64,000 nucleotides of DNA, from contig CAUDNR010003335.1 in assembly GCA_958430865.1 (NCBI GenBank), positions 25,840 through 89,839 on the forward strand. The letters are read 5' to 3'. Of the stretch, positions 1 to 11,639 are shown one piece after another. Within the stretch, counting starts at the first letter, position 1; every line of letters starts with the position of its first letter. The stretch is from Entrophospora sp. SA101 (lineage: Eukaryota > Glomeromycota > Glomeromycetes > Entrophosporales > Entrophosporaceae). Both the position numbers and the translations under genes were made by a program. The notes below the pieces were generated by a model. That model searched no databases. It saw only the letters and a program-made list of their open reading frames with translations, and was not told the origin of the DNA.

Positions 1-108
1 TATGGCTTAATCATCTACAAAATTATTATTATTAAAAGTTGTTACAATAATCGGGAAATCCGTAAACGGACAACATTTCAAAATAAAAATATCAAATAAA
101 TAAATTAC

Positions 109-355
109 TTTGATCTTTATTTTCAATTTTTTCTTTTGTAATGTATATAGCATTGACCTGAGGGTCGGTTGCAAATTTCCCAAGCTTTTCAAGAGTTTCA
201 GGAAAATTCCATAAAGTGTTTTTTAAGTCATTTTCCTCAGCTCTTAGAAGTAAAGATAAAAGTTTGTTAAGATAATCTTGTAGTAGTGCAGGCTCGAAAA
301 TCGGTGGAACTGGTGCGGTGCCGTTTGAATTTTGTTTATTAATAGTAATAGTCAT
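109..355 (-). CDS. Probable cytoplasmic dynein heavy chain, N-terminal exon only
   Basis: The minus-strand reading frame starts at ATG 355 and runs about 82 codons to a GTAATT donor at 108-107. The gene continues beyond the left edge of the window. The protein has a short Asn/Pro-rich start, then a segment ending in FATDPQVNAIYITKEK. An acidic leucine-rich stretch followed by an F-A-[ST]-D-x-Q-V-x-x-[IL]-Y-I-x-K block is, from memory, how fungal cytoplasmic dynein heavy chains begin. Dynein heavy chain is the microtubule minus-end motor that moves nuclei and cargo. Only this first exon is visible, so no motor domain can be checked. The identification rests on one short block and is tentative. 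Confidence 0.42.
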
Positions 356-896
356 TCTGTTAAAATTTAATTTATGTTTTTTATAATTTAGTTAAATAAA
401 ATAATCCATATTTTAATAAAAAATAATAATAATCATTTTTTATACCAAAAAAATGGGGCCCATTGATCTATATACATTGCCATAAATATCCACATGATGA
501 TCACTTTAATAATTGGAAATGTTACGCCTTATAAACAGGACCCCGGACAAACTTAGTAGATGGTACATTTCAATTTTGGGTAGAATCGGTTCAAATTTCA
601 TTGATCTGTTCGGAGTCTTAGTAATAATAATAATTTAATGGGTTAAAAAGTCTCACTACATTAATAAATGAATATATTTAATATTGTATTTAATACAAAT
701 CAGTGAGCCAAATCTGAAGTACAAGAATATATAACAATGTTGTTTTAACAATTTACAATATATAAATTCAATCAATTATATATTTATTAACATAAAAAGA
801 ATTAAAATGATCAAATCCTAGAACTATGTGCACAACTTCATTAATTGATGAGATTGGAATAAATGTTGTTTTTATACATTTGAAATTTGCTGTTTG

Positions 897-1190
897 TATA
901 TCTACCTTCTGTATAATCTTGAAGATCATTATACTTATGTTTTTTCCTTTATTTTTTTCCAAGACATACAGTAGCCTTCTGTATATCTTGAAGATCATTA
1001 CAACTTTTTTTATTTTTTTTTTCAAGATATACAGTATATCTTTGAAGATCATTATGGCTTTTTCCTTTATTTTTTCTCCAAGATATACAGTAGCCTTCTG
1101 TATATCTTGAAGATCATTATGCTTTTTTTATTTTTATTTTTTCAAGATATACAGTAGCCTTCTGTATATCTTGAAGATCATTACACTTTT
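897..1190. repeat. Tandem repeat whose unit is a perfect hairpin
   Basis: About four to five units of 56-64 bp. The core of each full unit is AAGATATACAG, TAGCCTT, CTGTATATCTT, an 11-bp inverted repeat around a 7-base loop, followed by GAAGATCATTA and a T-rich spacer. Full cores start near 961, 1080 and 1144. The unit near 1024 has lost the loop, and a partial unit lies at about 897-937. A degenerate half-unit recurs near 1651. Confidence 0.8.
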
Positions 1191-2077
1191 TCCTTTATTC
1201 TAAACTCATTTTCCTTCCTATATTACTATTATCTATTTTTAAAATTTAATAAAATTTTTTAACTCAAATTATAAAATATATAATTTGTATTGTCTTCTAA
1301 ATCAAATCATTTGATACTGGTTGTATACCTAGCCATTTTGAATTAATATCTGCACAGAATTTAACAGTTCTTTGTGACTACAAATTCTCTGAATTATTTA
1401 ATTCAACCTTGATATAAATAAATATATTTTAATTAATTAATATATTTTAATTAATAAATATATTTTAATTGATAAATAACATATAAATAATAATTTTGAT
1501 TAAAATAATTACATCATAATTTTTTCCTACAGAGCTTCAACAACTTCTAGACATTTTTTGAAAAATCAAAGTTTCATGAATTTCAAAGTAATAGTATATA
1601 TATATTTATTTGACACAGGGTATTATATAATACATCAACAGGAGCCAATGTGTACTGTATATCTTGAAAAAAGTACTCTTCTGTATTTAGGTACTCCCTT
1701 TTGTTATATTTTTAGATGATCCAATATATCCAAACATTAAGCTTCAATTAAAAAGTTGGCGGATAAATGTGATGCGAGACTACAATCATATTAATTGTTT
1801 CGCATGTTCATTGCATTTTATAGAAATTATTCTGTTTTTAAAAAAAAAAATTAAATAAATAAAATTCATGTTTTCAATTAGTGATTTTGATATTAGTATG
1901 GATTAATAGCAACTAAACATGTTTTACCATTATTAAACAAAATACGTTTTATTCAGTATTATTCCCGTATTATTTCCAGGTTATTTCAATATTATATTTA
2001 TACTAATACTAGTACGGGAATACGGAAATTGCATATTCCCAGTACTTTCCATACTAATACTAATACTAATATGTGTT

Positions 2078-3715
2078 TTTTATTATCTAAAATTCCATGA
2101 TTTCCATATGGTTTATTCTGTATCTTTTCTGTATTTTGTTTTTTATAGTAATAGAAAGCTGAGTCAAAGGGAGTTTAAGCGAAATTAGCTAATCGTTGGT
2201 TAGCTTCTCATTGAGATAGATCAATAAAAAAAATTTTTAAATTGATTATTTTATTTGTATTACTATAATAATAGTTTGAATATGCTCGCATAGTAATAGC
2301 GTGTGTACCCATTCGTTATCTGGCCGATAGGGGACGTCGTGGCCGAATATAAAATGTTGAGCAAGTTCTTTAAACCAAATGGTCTGGTGGAAATGTCTCT
2401 ATGTTGTTGTTGGTGTTGTGAAAAAAATGTGGGAATGGCTATCCATTTATATATTTCGAATTTAATAAAATAGACTATAGTCTTGACCCAAATGATGTGA
2501 TTTTTTGTTCATTACAACAAAGATGCAATCCAAACTCAACTTAATAAATTTTTGATCTCGAGTGGTGCAGCATACGTGATATTGTGTAAATTCGTAAAAA
2601 GCAAAAGGCCCAATTTGCGTTCTAATAAGAATAATGTTTTATGAAAAAAATTTTTTGGGTGCAAAGCACAAACTAACGGAAATTATCGTTGATAACTTAC
2701 TTTTTTATTATTATGGAAAGAATTTCAAAAGTTTACAGTACAAAATTTTTCCTTAGTATTAAGCTATAAAAGTGTATTAGTATGGTTTATATTTTTTTTT
2801 TAGATAAAATTTTGTTGTATAAACTACAAAGCCAAATGATCATTTTGATGTTTATAAATGATAAAAATTTTTGTTTTTGGTTACTAGCACAATCGATTTA
2901 AAACTGGTTCCATTTTTCATATTATTATCTAAAATTCTGTATTTTCCATACTAATACGGTTTATTTCATATCTTTCTGTATTTTATTTTTTATAGTAATA
3001 GGAGCTGAGTCAAAAGGGGTTTTAAGTGAAATTGGCTAATCGTTGGTTAGTTTCTCATTGAGATCAATAAAAAAAATTTTAAATTGATTGACTTGATTTA
3101 TTTTATTTTGTATCGCTATAATAATAGTTTGGATATACTCACATAGCGTATATACTTATTCGTTATCTTAGCTTCCTGAAGGACAGAGACGTCGTGAACG
3201 AATATAGAGGTTGAGTAAGTTCTTTACACCAAATGGTCTGGTATAAATATCTCTACGTTGTTGGTGTTACAAAAAAAATGTGGGAATGGCCGTACATTTA
3301 TATGTTTCGAATTTAATAAAATAGACTATTGTCTTGACCCAAGCGATGCGATTATTTTGCTCTTTACAACAAAGGTACAATTCTAACTCAATAAATTTTT
3401 GATCTTGAGTGGGTGATATTGTTGTTGAGTAATTTGTAAAAAGCAAAAGGCTCATTTTGCGTTCTCAATGTTTACAGCGTATATTGTTTCCTTGTTTTCA
3501 TTAATAAACAACAAGTTTACAAATGAGAACATTCTATAAAAAAAATTGTTAGACAAAATCTATTTTATATTTATATTATTGTTTATTGCCGACAGATATT
3601 TAATTCAAACAAAAAAAAAATATTATTTTATTGGAAATTATTGGAGATCATTTACTTTTATGGAAATGATTTTAGTTTGAAATGCCTAAAAGTTTGCAGT
3701 ACAAAATTTTTCATA
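2078..3715. repeat. Imperfect direct duplication, two copies about 840 bp apart
   Basis: Copy 1 (about 2078-2755) and copy 2 (about 2918-3715) share many blocks in the same order. Examples are GGCTAATCGTTGGTTAG-like text near 2188 and 3033, AAATGTGGGAATGGC near 2427 and 3278, and GTACAAAATTTTTC near 2740 and 3698. Divergence and indels are substantial, so the duplication is not recent. No coding capacity is apparent. It may be a non-autonomous element or simple segment duplication. Confidence 0.6.
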
Positions 3716-3877
3716 TTTTTTTTTTGATATAAAAATTTTTTGTCCAAATATTCTGAAACTGACTATTAGCAATTAATGGATTATAGATGATCTGCGCCAT
3801 ATATAGAATATTCATTTTGAAGACAATGCAATAAAAGCAGGTTAATACTGCAATTTTTCTATTGCTTCTTTTTAAAA

Positions 3878-6155
3878 ATGGATAATTATCATCATCACAA
3901 CTATTTAAAATCATTAAATTTATTAATAATAATTTTTAATTTATTTTTATTAGATTTTTTGGTTTCTGGTCAATTATTAGATATAGATCATCAAAGTTCA
4001 ATAGTGTTAAATGATAAACTCTATTATTTCGGAGGTGTTTCTAAAAGTTCAGGACATACAAACCAAATAATTTACCTAGATTTATCCACATCATTTTCAC
4101 TTAAGCAAACATTACCAATAAAATCAATTGTTCCAAAATCATTAATACCTCCATTTAGTCATGCATCATTAGCATTAGGAGGGGCTAATAATGACACACT
4201 TTATGTTATAGCTGGATATAAAGGTGAAACAGCAGCACCTGGTTCTATAGCCTATGGGTCTATAGTTTATTCAATGAATACAAATTCATTTGATACATGG
4301 ACTCCAGAAACCTTAAATGGACAATTTAAATTAAATAAAGTTGGTGCAACAAGATATACACAAGATAATTATGGAAACACATATATATTCAATCTAAAAG
4401 ATCCAAATATATATAAATTCAATGCAAATAGTAAGATATTTACAACCTTAACACCAAGTATTAGTGGTCCATCAGATGTATATTTATCCAATTGTCATGT
4501 GTTGAATAATGAGAATATAATTTACCTAAATCTTTATGCAACTAAAGTAATATTATAATTTGTTTTTTTATTATTTAATTAAAATAAAAGGAATGAGAAT
4601 ATTATATTTTCTAATAATACATATTATGTTTAGATATACTTGTATAATATTAATCAAAATTCATGGTCTATTATTGTAAGTTATATAATCATCAGCAATA
4701 AGATTTTTCAACTAAAAAGTTATTAATAAATATTTGGTTATATTAGACAACAATTGGTGATATACCTTCTATACGATATGAATATTCTTCAGTATTAAGT
4801 AACTTAATTAATTTTATTATTAATTATTTAATTAATATATTTTTTAACTTATATATTGTAACAAATTACTCCGAAGTCATGTGTAACATCGGGGTGGTAC
4901 ATAAATATTTACATTAGAAACGTGACACATTTATTATTATTATTTGTATTTCGTGTCTTTAATTATATTTATTATTATTATCTATGTCCACAAAATCTTC
5001 CGGATAGATTGATAAGAATCTTATGATTATTATTATTTATATTTTATTTATATTTTATCAATCTTATATTATTATTTATATTTTATCAATCTATGTAATT
5101 TTATATATAAAGGACATCATATTAAGATAATAAAGATTAACTTGTATTTTTACAATCATTAAAATACCGTTCGAGAAACTATTATCGTTAAGAAAAGTAA
5201 ACATTACATATATACACCTATTTATTTGTTTTAGCACCTGATGGAAGGATAGTTGTGTATGGTGGTACTTCAAAATTAGATAAAATAGCAATATTGGATG
5301 TAACAAAATCTCCTTTCCAATGGACAGTCCCAAAAAATATTACTAATTATCCTGTTAATCTAATTGATAAAGATCATTGGGGGCATACTTCAAATTTATA
5401 TAAAGATTACATGATAATCTCGCTTGGTAACTTATAACAATAACAATTTAAAATTCATACATAAATATATTATTTATTTATATTAATTATATTTATATTT
5501 AATAATAATAATAGGTTACTTTTATAGTAATGGTGATTCTAGTGGTTATAAAAATATTTTATTATTAGATATTAGTGACAAATATAATTATAGATGGTTG
5601 GACACATTTGATCCTAAAATCATTACTAGTACTGTTAGTGAACCAACCACCACTGGTACTAATCCTTCAACAGTTATATCCACCACCAGTACTAATCCTT
5701 CAACAGTTATAACCACCACCAATGTTGCTGCTGATCAACAAACTACTGGTATAATTATTGGATCAGTTACATCTGGTGCAATCTTCATCATTATTTTTAT
5801 TTCTATTAATATTTTTTATAGAAGAAAAAATAAATCCAATGAAATGGTTAATAATGTTGTTAGTGATGATGAAAAAGACAGAGAATTAAATCAACAAACT
5901 CATAATGAAAATGAAAATGAAAATAAATTTACTAGTAATATTAAAATCATTTCAAACAATGATAATAGCCACAAATATACCAATAGTGATAGTAATACTG
6001 AAGTTGTAGTAGATACTAGTCATAAAGACATCATTGATGATAATAATATTAAAATTTTGAAAAATAATAGTGATAATGGTAATGTTCAGAATGACCAGTT
6101 AATTACAATTAATGACATGGTCTATTATTGTAAGTTATATAATCATCAGCAATAA
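3878..6155 (+). CDS. Kelch-repeat single-pass membrane protein, five exons
   Basis: Splicing 3878-4546, 4634-4675, 4747-4798, 5235-5426 and 5515-6155 gives an open frame of 531 residues with GT-AG introns throughout. The protein has a hydrophobic signal segment (about residues 11-32), then kelch-type blades containing YYFGGVS, LYVIAGYKG and VVYGGTSKLDKI. After a Thr/Ser/Pro-rich stalk with a repeated TNPSTVI unit comes a transmembrane helix (about 395-418), an RRKNK stop-transfer and an acidic Asn-rich cytoplasmic tail. Such proteins are numerous in Rhizophagus; their ligand is unknown. Intron 3 carries a solo LTR. The last 13 or so codons (from 6116) come from a duplicated copy of this gene's own exon 2/intron sequence, so the native C-terminus has been replaced. 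Confidence 0.85.
4857..5208 (+). mobile_element. Solo LTR in intron 3 of the kelch gene
   Basis: This 352-bp LTR begins TGTAAC and ends TTACA. It is flanked by the 5-bp direct repeat TATAT at 4852-4856 and 5209-5213, the expected target-site duplication for a Ty3-type insertion. It sits entirely inside the 436-bp intron 4799-5234, so splicing should remove it. It differs from the 5' LTR of the downstream full element by a single base indel. Confidence 0.85.
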
Positions 6156-6310
6156 GATTTTTCAACTAAAAAGTTATTAATAAATATTTGGTTATATTAG
6201 ACAACAATTGGTGATATACCTTCTATACGATATGAATATTCTTCAGTATTAAGTAACTTAATTAATTTTATTATTAATTATTTAATTAATATATTTTTTA
6301 ACTTATATAT
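6116..6310 (+). pseudogene. Partial duplicate of the kelch gene (exon 2 end to intron 3 start)
   Basis: This 195-bp segment is identical to 4662-4856: the end of kelch exon 2, intron 2, exon 3 and the start of intron 3. It runs straight into an LTR at the same position as in the parent gene. It cannot encode a working protein. It forms the 5' flank of the chromovirus and supplies the stop codon of the upstream kelch gene. Confidence 0.85.
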
Positions 6311-6661
6311 TGTAACAAATTACTCCGAAGTCATGTGTAACATCGGGGTGGTACATAAATATTTACATTAGAAACGTGACACATTTATTATTATTATTTG
6401 TATTTCGTGTCTTTAATTATATTTATTATTATTATCTATGTCCACAAATCTTCCGGATAGATTGATAAGAATCTTATGATTATTATTATTTATATTTTAT
6501 TTATATTTTATCAATCTTATATTATTATTTATATTTTATCAATCTATGTAATTTTATATATAAAGGACATCATATTAAGATAATAAAGATTAACTTGTAT
6601 TTTTACAATCATTAAAATACCGTTCGAGAAACTATTATCGTTAAGAAAAGTAAACATTACA
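6311..6661 (+). repeat. 5' LTR of the chromovirus
   Basis: 351 bp, starting TGTAA and ending TTACA. It matches the solo LTR at 4857-5208 except for one missing A in an A-run near 6450. It contains nested repeats of TTTATATTTTATCAATCT. Confidence 0.88.
6555..6564 (+). promoter_or_regulatory. TATA box candidate in the 5' LTR
   Basis: TATATATAAAGG lies about 100 bp before the LTR end, the usual place for the element's pol II promoter. The same motif is in the other two LTRs. Inferred from sequence and position only. Confidence 0.5.
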
Positions 6662-6664
6662 ACT

Positions 6665-6676
6665 TGGTAGCAGCGG
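6665..6676 (+). other. Primer-binding site for initiator Met tRNA
   Basis: TGGTAGCAGCGG begins four bases after the LTR end. It is complementary to a tRNA 3' end of the form CCGCTGCTACCA, as in eukaryotic initiator methionine tRNAs, which Ty3-type elements commonly use as the minus-strand primer. Confidence 0.75.
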
Positions 6677-6758
6677 ACGTTTTATATCTACACCCACACA
6701 CACATACTAACACTTCACATATTTACACACATATCGATATTATTCTTATACACACAAA

Positions 6759-7220
6759 ATGACAGACATTAATAATTTGATAGCTGCCTTGGGACAATTG
6801 GTACAATCTCAGCAACAACTGACCCAAACGTTAGGACAACAACAACAAGGGACCCCCCAAAATACAGGAGCTGCTCCTCCAAAAATCTCGGTACAAATTC
6901 CCCCTTTTAAAGGAGAAGTGAAAGAAAATGTCATAGCATGGTTATTACAAGCACAAAATGTTCTAAGAACGCAAGGAATCACTAATGAAGCCACCCAAAT
7001 TAATTATGCTACAACTGGATTCAAAGATGCAGCGCTACACTGGTATTTAAACAAAGTTGTAGGAAATAATAATACACCACCATATACTACTTGGGACACT
7101 TTTGCCAATGCCCTGAGAACTGCTTTTCAGCCACCGAACTATCAACAATATCTCCGACAACAACTTAAAAGACTACGACAAACTAGCACTGTGCAAGAGT
7201 ACACGTCTCAATTTCAAATT
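6759..7220 (+). CDS. Retrotransposon Gag (first frame)
   Basis: The 153-residue product begins [14 protein letters not shown]. It has a Gln-rich stretch and a Ty3-type capsid region with PPFKGE near residue 48, WLLQAQ near 67 and WYLNKV near 96. This frame ends at a stop at 7218-7220. The homologous capsid sequence resumes one base offset ([13 protein letters not shown]), so gag and pol were probably one continuous frame. No canonical slippery heptamer lies at the junction. A one-base loss in an A-run, or a sequencing error, is likelier than programmed frameshifting. Confidence 0.8.
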
Positions 7221-7240
7221 TAATTGGACAGATTGAGGGT

Positions 7241-10200
7241 ATGGGAGAATTGGACCAGGTAACTTATTATATAGACGGTTTAAAGCCATCCACGAGAATG
7301 GAAGTGGCCTACCAAGCTCCAGACACTTTGGAAAAAGCTACTGCACATGCCATTCAATTCGATACCGCAATGTTTGGAAGTGGAAGACCTTTTTCAAACA
7401 ATAGTCAATTTACAAAAGCCTCCTCCTCAAAACGTAACCAAAGAAACAATAATCATAGCAACTATAACAACAACAATAGCAATAATTATTATAATAGTAA
7501 TAATGACAATAACGGATATGTTCCTATGGAACTAGACCAAGCAGAAACCCCCCGCCGAAATTTTTATAACAATAATAATAAGGGCAATGACAAAAAGCCT
7601 AAAGGAAATTGTTATAAATGTGGTATTACAGGACATTACGCTCGTGACTGCAGAAGAGGCAAGGCAAAAATTTCCAACATTGAAAACAATGAACAAAACG
7701 GTAATGGCAATAACAATAATGTTGAATTTTCAAACATAGAAGAAAATAGAGAACAACTTATCCGACTTCAAGGAAAAATAAATGGATACCCTGCTCGAAT
7801 TCTGATCGATAGTGGAGCATCACGAAATTTCTTAGATAAACAATTTGTTGAACGACAAGGCATTCAGACTCAGAGTATTGATCATGTAACAGTAGAACTA
7901 GCAGACGGAAGGAAGATGGGAACTAACAAGATAGTCAATATTAAAAATTTGGAATTAGATACATACCACACTACAGGGATTGTTGCTCAAGTCATTGGGT
8001 TACAACGATACGACGCCATCTTGGGAAAACCCTGGTTGTTTCACGCCAACCCCAACATCAATTGGAGGGATAACACCATGACCTTCCACTATGGATCAAA
8101 AACTATTGTTGTAAAGGCCAATTCCAACCAAACAACAACCAATCCTAGTTGCCATTCTGTGTATATTTCCCGCCAACAGTTAGCAAAGGTACCTACAAGT
8201 GCTGAACTTTTTGCTGTATATATTAATGAGGTTAAGCCAACAGCAACTGATGCAATTCAACCAGATGTCACTACAATGATACAAAAGTTTACCGATGTAT
8301 TTCCTGAGTCCTTGCCTAATCAATTACCCCCAAAGAGAACTGTTGATCATGCCATTAAACTAACACCTGGAGCTGAACCCCCTTCTCGCGCTATTTATCG
8401 AATGTCATATGAAGAAACTAATGAACTGAAGAAACAACTTGCAGACTTATTAAAGAAAGGATATGTTCGACCCAGTACATCACCATTTGGAGCACCTGTG
8501 TTATTCGTTCATAAGAAAGATGGTACATTGCGTCTTTGTGTTGACTATCGGGCATTAAACAAAATTACTATCAAAAATAGATACCCATTGCCTCGCATTG
8601 AAGACTTGATGGATAGACTTGTTGGAGCAAAGTATTTCACTAAAATTGATTTGTATTCTGGATACCATCAAATCCGTATTAAAGAAGAAGACATCCATAA
8701 AACTGCTTTTCGAACTAGATATGGTCATTATGAATTTCTTGTACTTCCTTTTGGTCTGACTAATGCACCAGCAACATTCATGACTTTGATGAATGACATT
8801 TTTCGGGAATTCCTAGATCAATTTGTAATTGTATATTTGGATGACATCTTAATTTATAGTAAAACCAGAGAAGAGCATTTACAACACTTGCAACAAGTTT
8901 TACAAATTCTTAGAAAACATCGTCTATATGCCAAACTTAGTAAATGTGAAATCTTGAAACAAAAAGTTGAGTATTTGGGACACTACATTTCATCGGAAGG
9001 AATATCTGTTGATTCAAGAAAAATTTCAGCTGTCAAGGAATGGCCTAAACCCACTAATGTCTCAGAGTTAAGATCTTTCTTAGGACTTGCTAGCTATTAT
9101 CGAAAGTTTGTCAAGGGATTTTCTACCATTGCTACACCATTGACCTTGTTGTTACATAAGGACCAACCATATAAGTGGGATAATGCACAACAAGTAGCTT
9201 TTAACGAACTTAAAAGATTGTTAACATCTGCACCTGTGTTAGCACTTCCAGACCCAACTAAACCCTTTATTGTAACCACAGATGCATCAGAAATTGCAAT
9301 TGGAGCAGTGCTAAGTCAAGACCAAGGGAAAGGAGAACAACCTGTTGCATATGAATCAAGAAAATTATCACCAGCAGAACAAAACTACCCTGTACACGAG
9401 AAAGAATTATTAGCAATCGTGCATGCCATTAAATTGTGGCGGACTTATATAGAAGGGCAAAAATTTACTGTTGTAACTGACCATGCATCATTAGAATTTA
9501 TTAAGACACAAGCAAATTTATCAAGAAGACAAGCTCGATGGTTAGAAGTGTTACAATCAAGTACTTTTGAGGTGAAATATCGACCCGGGAAAACAAACGT
9601 AGTGGCTGATGCACTTTCTCGTCCACCTCACCTTGCCAATATCACCAGTGTGTCAACTTACTTGACAGAAGAAACGTTAGAAAAAGGATATCACCAGGAC
9701 AAGTATTTTGCACCAATTTTCGAAGCATTGAAAAACTTAGAAAAGAGTGATGAAAAACAAAAGGCACGAGCTGTACATTACGAATTAAGAAATAACAAAT
9801 TATACTTGAAACAAGGCCAACAACTTGCTATTCCTAAAAACAAAGAATTGCGGACTAGTTTGTTGCAAGAATACCATGACATTCCTATTGCTGGACACTT
9901 GGGAATTGATAAAACATACGAAGCCATTCGAAGAGATTATTTTTGGCCAAAAATGGGAAAAGATGTTCAAAAATATGTAACAAGCTGTGACTCATGTCAA
10001 AGGAATAAAAGTAGCAACAAACAACCAGCAGGACTTTTACAACCACTTCCAACACCAACAAAACGTTGGGAACAAGTCACAATGGATTTTATAGTGCAAT
10101 TACCAACAACACGTGGAGGATATGATGCAATTGTAGTAATTGTAGACCGACTATCAAAACGTGCACACTTTTGTCCAACACATACATCAGTGACTGCACC

Positions 10201-11164
10201 GGAAGTTGCAAAAATCTTCTTTTCCACTATTTTTAAAAATCATGGTCTACCTCAAGTTATTATTTCAGATAGAGATGCGAAATTCACTAGTCGTTTTTGG
10301 AAAACATTATTTGAACAAGTAGGAACTAAATTGGCTTTATCAACTGCATTTCACCCACAAACAGACGGACAAACGGAACGGATGAATAGAACACTGGAAG
10401 AAATGTTACGTGCATACTCCTCATACAAACAAGACAATTGGGATGAATATCTACCTGCCGCTGAATTTGCTTACAACAATTCCAAACAACCTTCAACTGG
10501 ACATACACCATTCGAATTGGATTGTGGTCAACACCCAAACACTCCTAGTTCATTAGCAGCAAAGAAAAACACGCAAGTACCAGCAGCAGATGATTTCTTG
10601 AATCATTGGGACACTATGATTCAAGTCGCAAAAGATACTTTGATGATTGCTCAAGAAAGACAAGTAAAATACTCTAATCAAAATCGACGCTACGAAGAAT
10701 ACAAAGTAGGAGATAAGGTCTTGTTGTCTACACGACATATAACTACACCAATTGATAAGAATCGACCAACCAAGAAGCTTGCACCAAAATACATGGGACC
10801 ATACACAATCATTGCTGAAGTTTCTACAACTGCGTACAAATTAAACTTACCAGGAAATTTAAAGATTCATCCTGTTTTCCATGTTTCTTTATTAAAACAC
10901 TACCAAGAAACACCTGATAATTTCAATCGACCCACACCACCACCAGCAATTATCATTCCTGAAATAGAAGAAGAAGAATATGAAGTAGAAAGTATCCTTG
11001 ATAAAAAGTTAGTACGAACAAAACCACATTATTTAGTTAAATGGAAAGGTTATCCATTACATGATGCAACTTGGGAACCTGCTGAACATTTGAAGAATGC
11101 AGAGAGAAAAGTTAAAGAATTTGAATTGACGAGGACGTCAAATCTTAAGGAGGGGAGAATGTAA
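7241..11164 (+). CDS. Retrotransposon polyprotein: nucleocapsid, protease, RT, RNase H, integrase, chromodomain
   Basis: The 1307-residue frame contains the end of Gag with a CCHC knuckle (C-x2-C-x4-H-x4-C, about 124-137). The aspartic protease has LIDSGAS (Asp about 190). Reverse transcriptase has YLDD (about 532-535), and RNase H has TTDAS (Asp about 681). Integrase shows an HHCC zinc site near 885-920 and a catalytic triad at about Asp949, Asp1010 and Glu1046, with D-35-E spacing. A C-terminal chromodomain (about 1243-1300, YLVKWKGYP and TWEP) marks it as a chromovirus, which typically targets heterochromatin. The TAA stop lies inside the 3' LTR. The frame is open from first motif to last, so the copy is young. 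Confidence 0.93.
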   Translation: MGELDQVTYYIDGLKPSTRMEVAYQAPDTLEKATAHAIQFDTAMFGSGRPFSNNSQFTKASSSKRNQRNNNHSNYNNNNSNNYYNSNNDNNGYVPMELDQAETPRRNFYNNNNKGNDKKPKGNCYKCGITGHYARDCRRGKAKISNIENNEQNGNGNNNNVEFSNIEENREQLIRLQGKINGYPARILIDSGASRNFLDKQFVERQGIQTQSIDHVTVELADGRKMGTNKIVNIKNLELDTYHTTGIVAQVIGLQRYDAILGKPWLFHANPNINWRDNTMTFHYGSKTIVVKANSNQTTTNPSCHSVYISRQQLAKVPTSAELFAVYINEVKPTATDAIQPDVTTMIQKFTDVFPESLPNQLPPKRTVDHAIKLTPGAEPPSRAIYRMSYEETNELKKQLADLLKKGYVRPSTSPFGAPVLFVHKKDGTLRLCVDYRALNKITIKNRYPLPRIEDLMDRLVGAKYFTKIDLYSGYHQIRIKEEDIHKTAFRTRYGHYEFLVLPFGLTNAPATFMTLMNDIFREFLDQFVIVYLDDILIYSKTREEHLQHLQQVLQILRKHRLYAKLSKCEILKQKVEYLGHYISSEGISVDSRKISAVKEWPKPTNVSELRSFLGLASYYRKFVKGFSTIATPLTLLLHKDQPYKWDNAQQVAFNELKRLLTSAPVLALPDPTKPFIVTTDASEIAIGAVLSQDQGKGEQPVAYESRKLSPAEQNYPVHEKELLAIVHAIKLWRTYIEGQKFTVVTDHASLEFIKTQANLSRRQARWLEVLQSSTFEVKYRPGKTNVVADALSRPPHLANITSVSTYLTEETLEKGYHQDKYFAPIFEALKNLEKSDEKQKARAVHYELRNNKLYLKQGQQLAIPKNKELRTSLLQEYHDIPIAGHLGIDKTYEAIRRDYFWPKMGKDVQKYVTSCDSCQRNKSSNKQPAGLLQPLPTPTKRWEQVTMDFIVQLPTTRGGYDAIVVIVDRLSKRAHFCPTHTSVTAPEVAKIFFSTIFKNHGLPQVIISDRDAKFTSRFWKTLFEQVGTKLALSTAFHPQTDGQTERMNRTLEEMLRAYSSYKQDNWDEYLPAAEFAYNNSKQPSTGHTPFELDCGQHPNTPSSLAAKKNTQVPAADDFLNHWDTMIQVAKDTLMIAQERQVKYSNQNRRYEEYKVGDKVLLSTRHITTPIDKNRPTKKLAPKYMGPYTIIAEVSTTAYKLNLPGNLKIHPVFHVSLLKHYQETPDNFNRPTPPPAIIIPEIEEEEYEVESILDKKLVRTKPHYLVKWKGYPLHDATWEPAEHLKNAERKVKEFELTRTSNLKEGRM
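11147..11159 (+). other. Polypurine tract
   Basis: AAGGAGGGGAGAA lies directly before the TGTAAC start of the 3' LTR, where plus-strand priming is expected. Confidence 0.8.
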
Positions 11165-11509
11165 CAAATTACTCCGAAGTCATGTGTAACATCGGGGTGG
11201 TACATAAATATTTACATTAGAAACGTGACACATTTATTATTATTATTTGTATCAATTATTTCGTGTCTTTAATTATATTTATTATTATTATCTATGTCCA
11301 CAAAATCTTCCGGATAGATTGATAAGAATCTTATGATTATTATTATTTATATTTTATTTATATTTTATCAATCTTATATTATTATTTATATTTTATCAAT
11401 CTATGTAATTTTATATATAAAGGACATCATATTAAGATAATAAAGATTAACTTTGTAATTTTACAATAATTAAATTACTTATTTCGCTTTTAAACATTGA
11501 ATGTTTACA
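11160..11509 (+). repeat. 3' LTR of the chromovirus
   Basis: About 350 bp, from TGTAAC to a probable end at TTTACA (11504-11509). Relative to the 5' LTR it has an extra 7 bp near 11251. Its final 60 bp differ clearly (TTACTTATTTCGC instead of TACCGTTCGAGAA). The following bases, TCTAC, do not match the 5' flank. Confidence 0.75.
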
Positions 11510-11639
11510 TCTACATAAAAAAAAAAATTACAATAAAAAAGTAATATATATATAATTAATTTCCTTTAAAATTTTTTTTAAATAAAACAAATTTACAATT
11601 ACAAAAAAATAATTTTTAAATAAATTTTACAATTACCTT

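Larger units (their letters stand above)
356..3877. other. AT-rich intergenic DNA
   Basis: No convincing gene is visible in this 3.5 kb. The two overlapping ORFs at 768-1110 lie in a tandem repeat and are not protein-like. The stretch holds a hairpin-forming tandem repeat (897-1190) and an imperfect direct duplication (about 2078-2755 and 2918-3715). Near 1950-2080 there is a run of ACTAAT and CCGTATT motifs. Confidence 0.6.
6311..11509 (+). mobile_element. Ty3-type chromovirus LTR retrotransposon, 5.2 kb
   Basis: The order is 5' LTR, initiator-tRNA primer site, gag, protease-RT-RNase H-integrase-chromodomain, purine tract, 3' LTR. Gag and pol are separated by a one-base frame offset near 7217-7240; the 1307-codon pol frame is otherwise intact. 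The 5' flank is TATAT, from the kelch intron, while the 3' flank is TCTAC, so no target-site duplication is present. The 5' LTR is nearly identical to the solo LTR at 4857, yet the 3' LTR has a 7-bp insertion and a different last 60 bp. These facts suggest recombination between elements rather than a simple insertion. Confidence 0.88.

Noticed and set aside
768..1110. Two overlapping ORFs of 94 codons on opposite strands
   Set aside because: Both lie in a hairpin tandem repeat and low-complexity Phe/Ile or Lys sequence; the repeat explains them.
7200..7245. Programmed -1 frameshift at the gag/pol offset
   Set aside because: The zero-frame codons CAA ATT do not form an X XXY YYZ slippery site, and the offset lies inside capsid homology.
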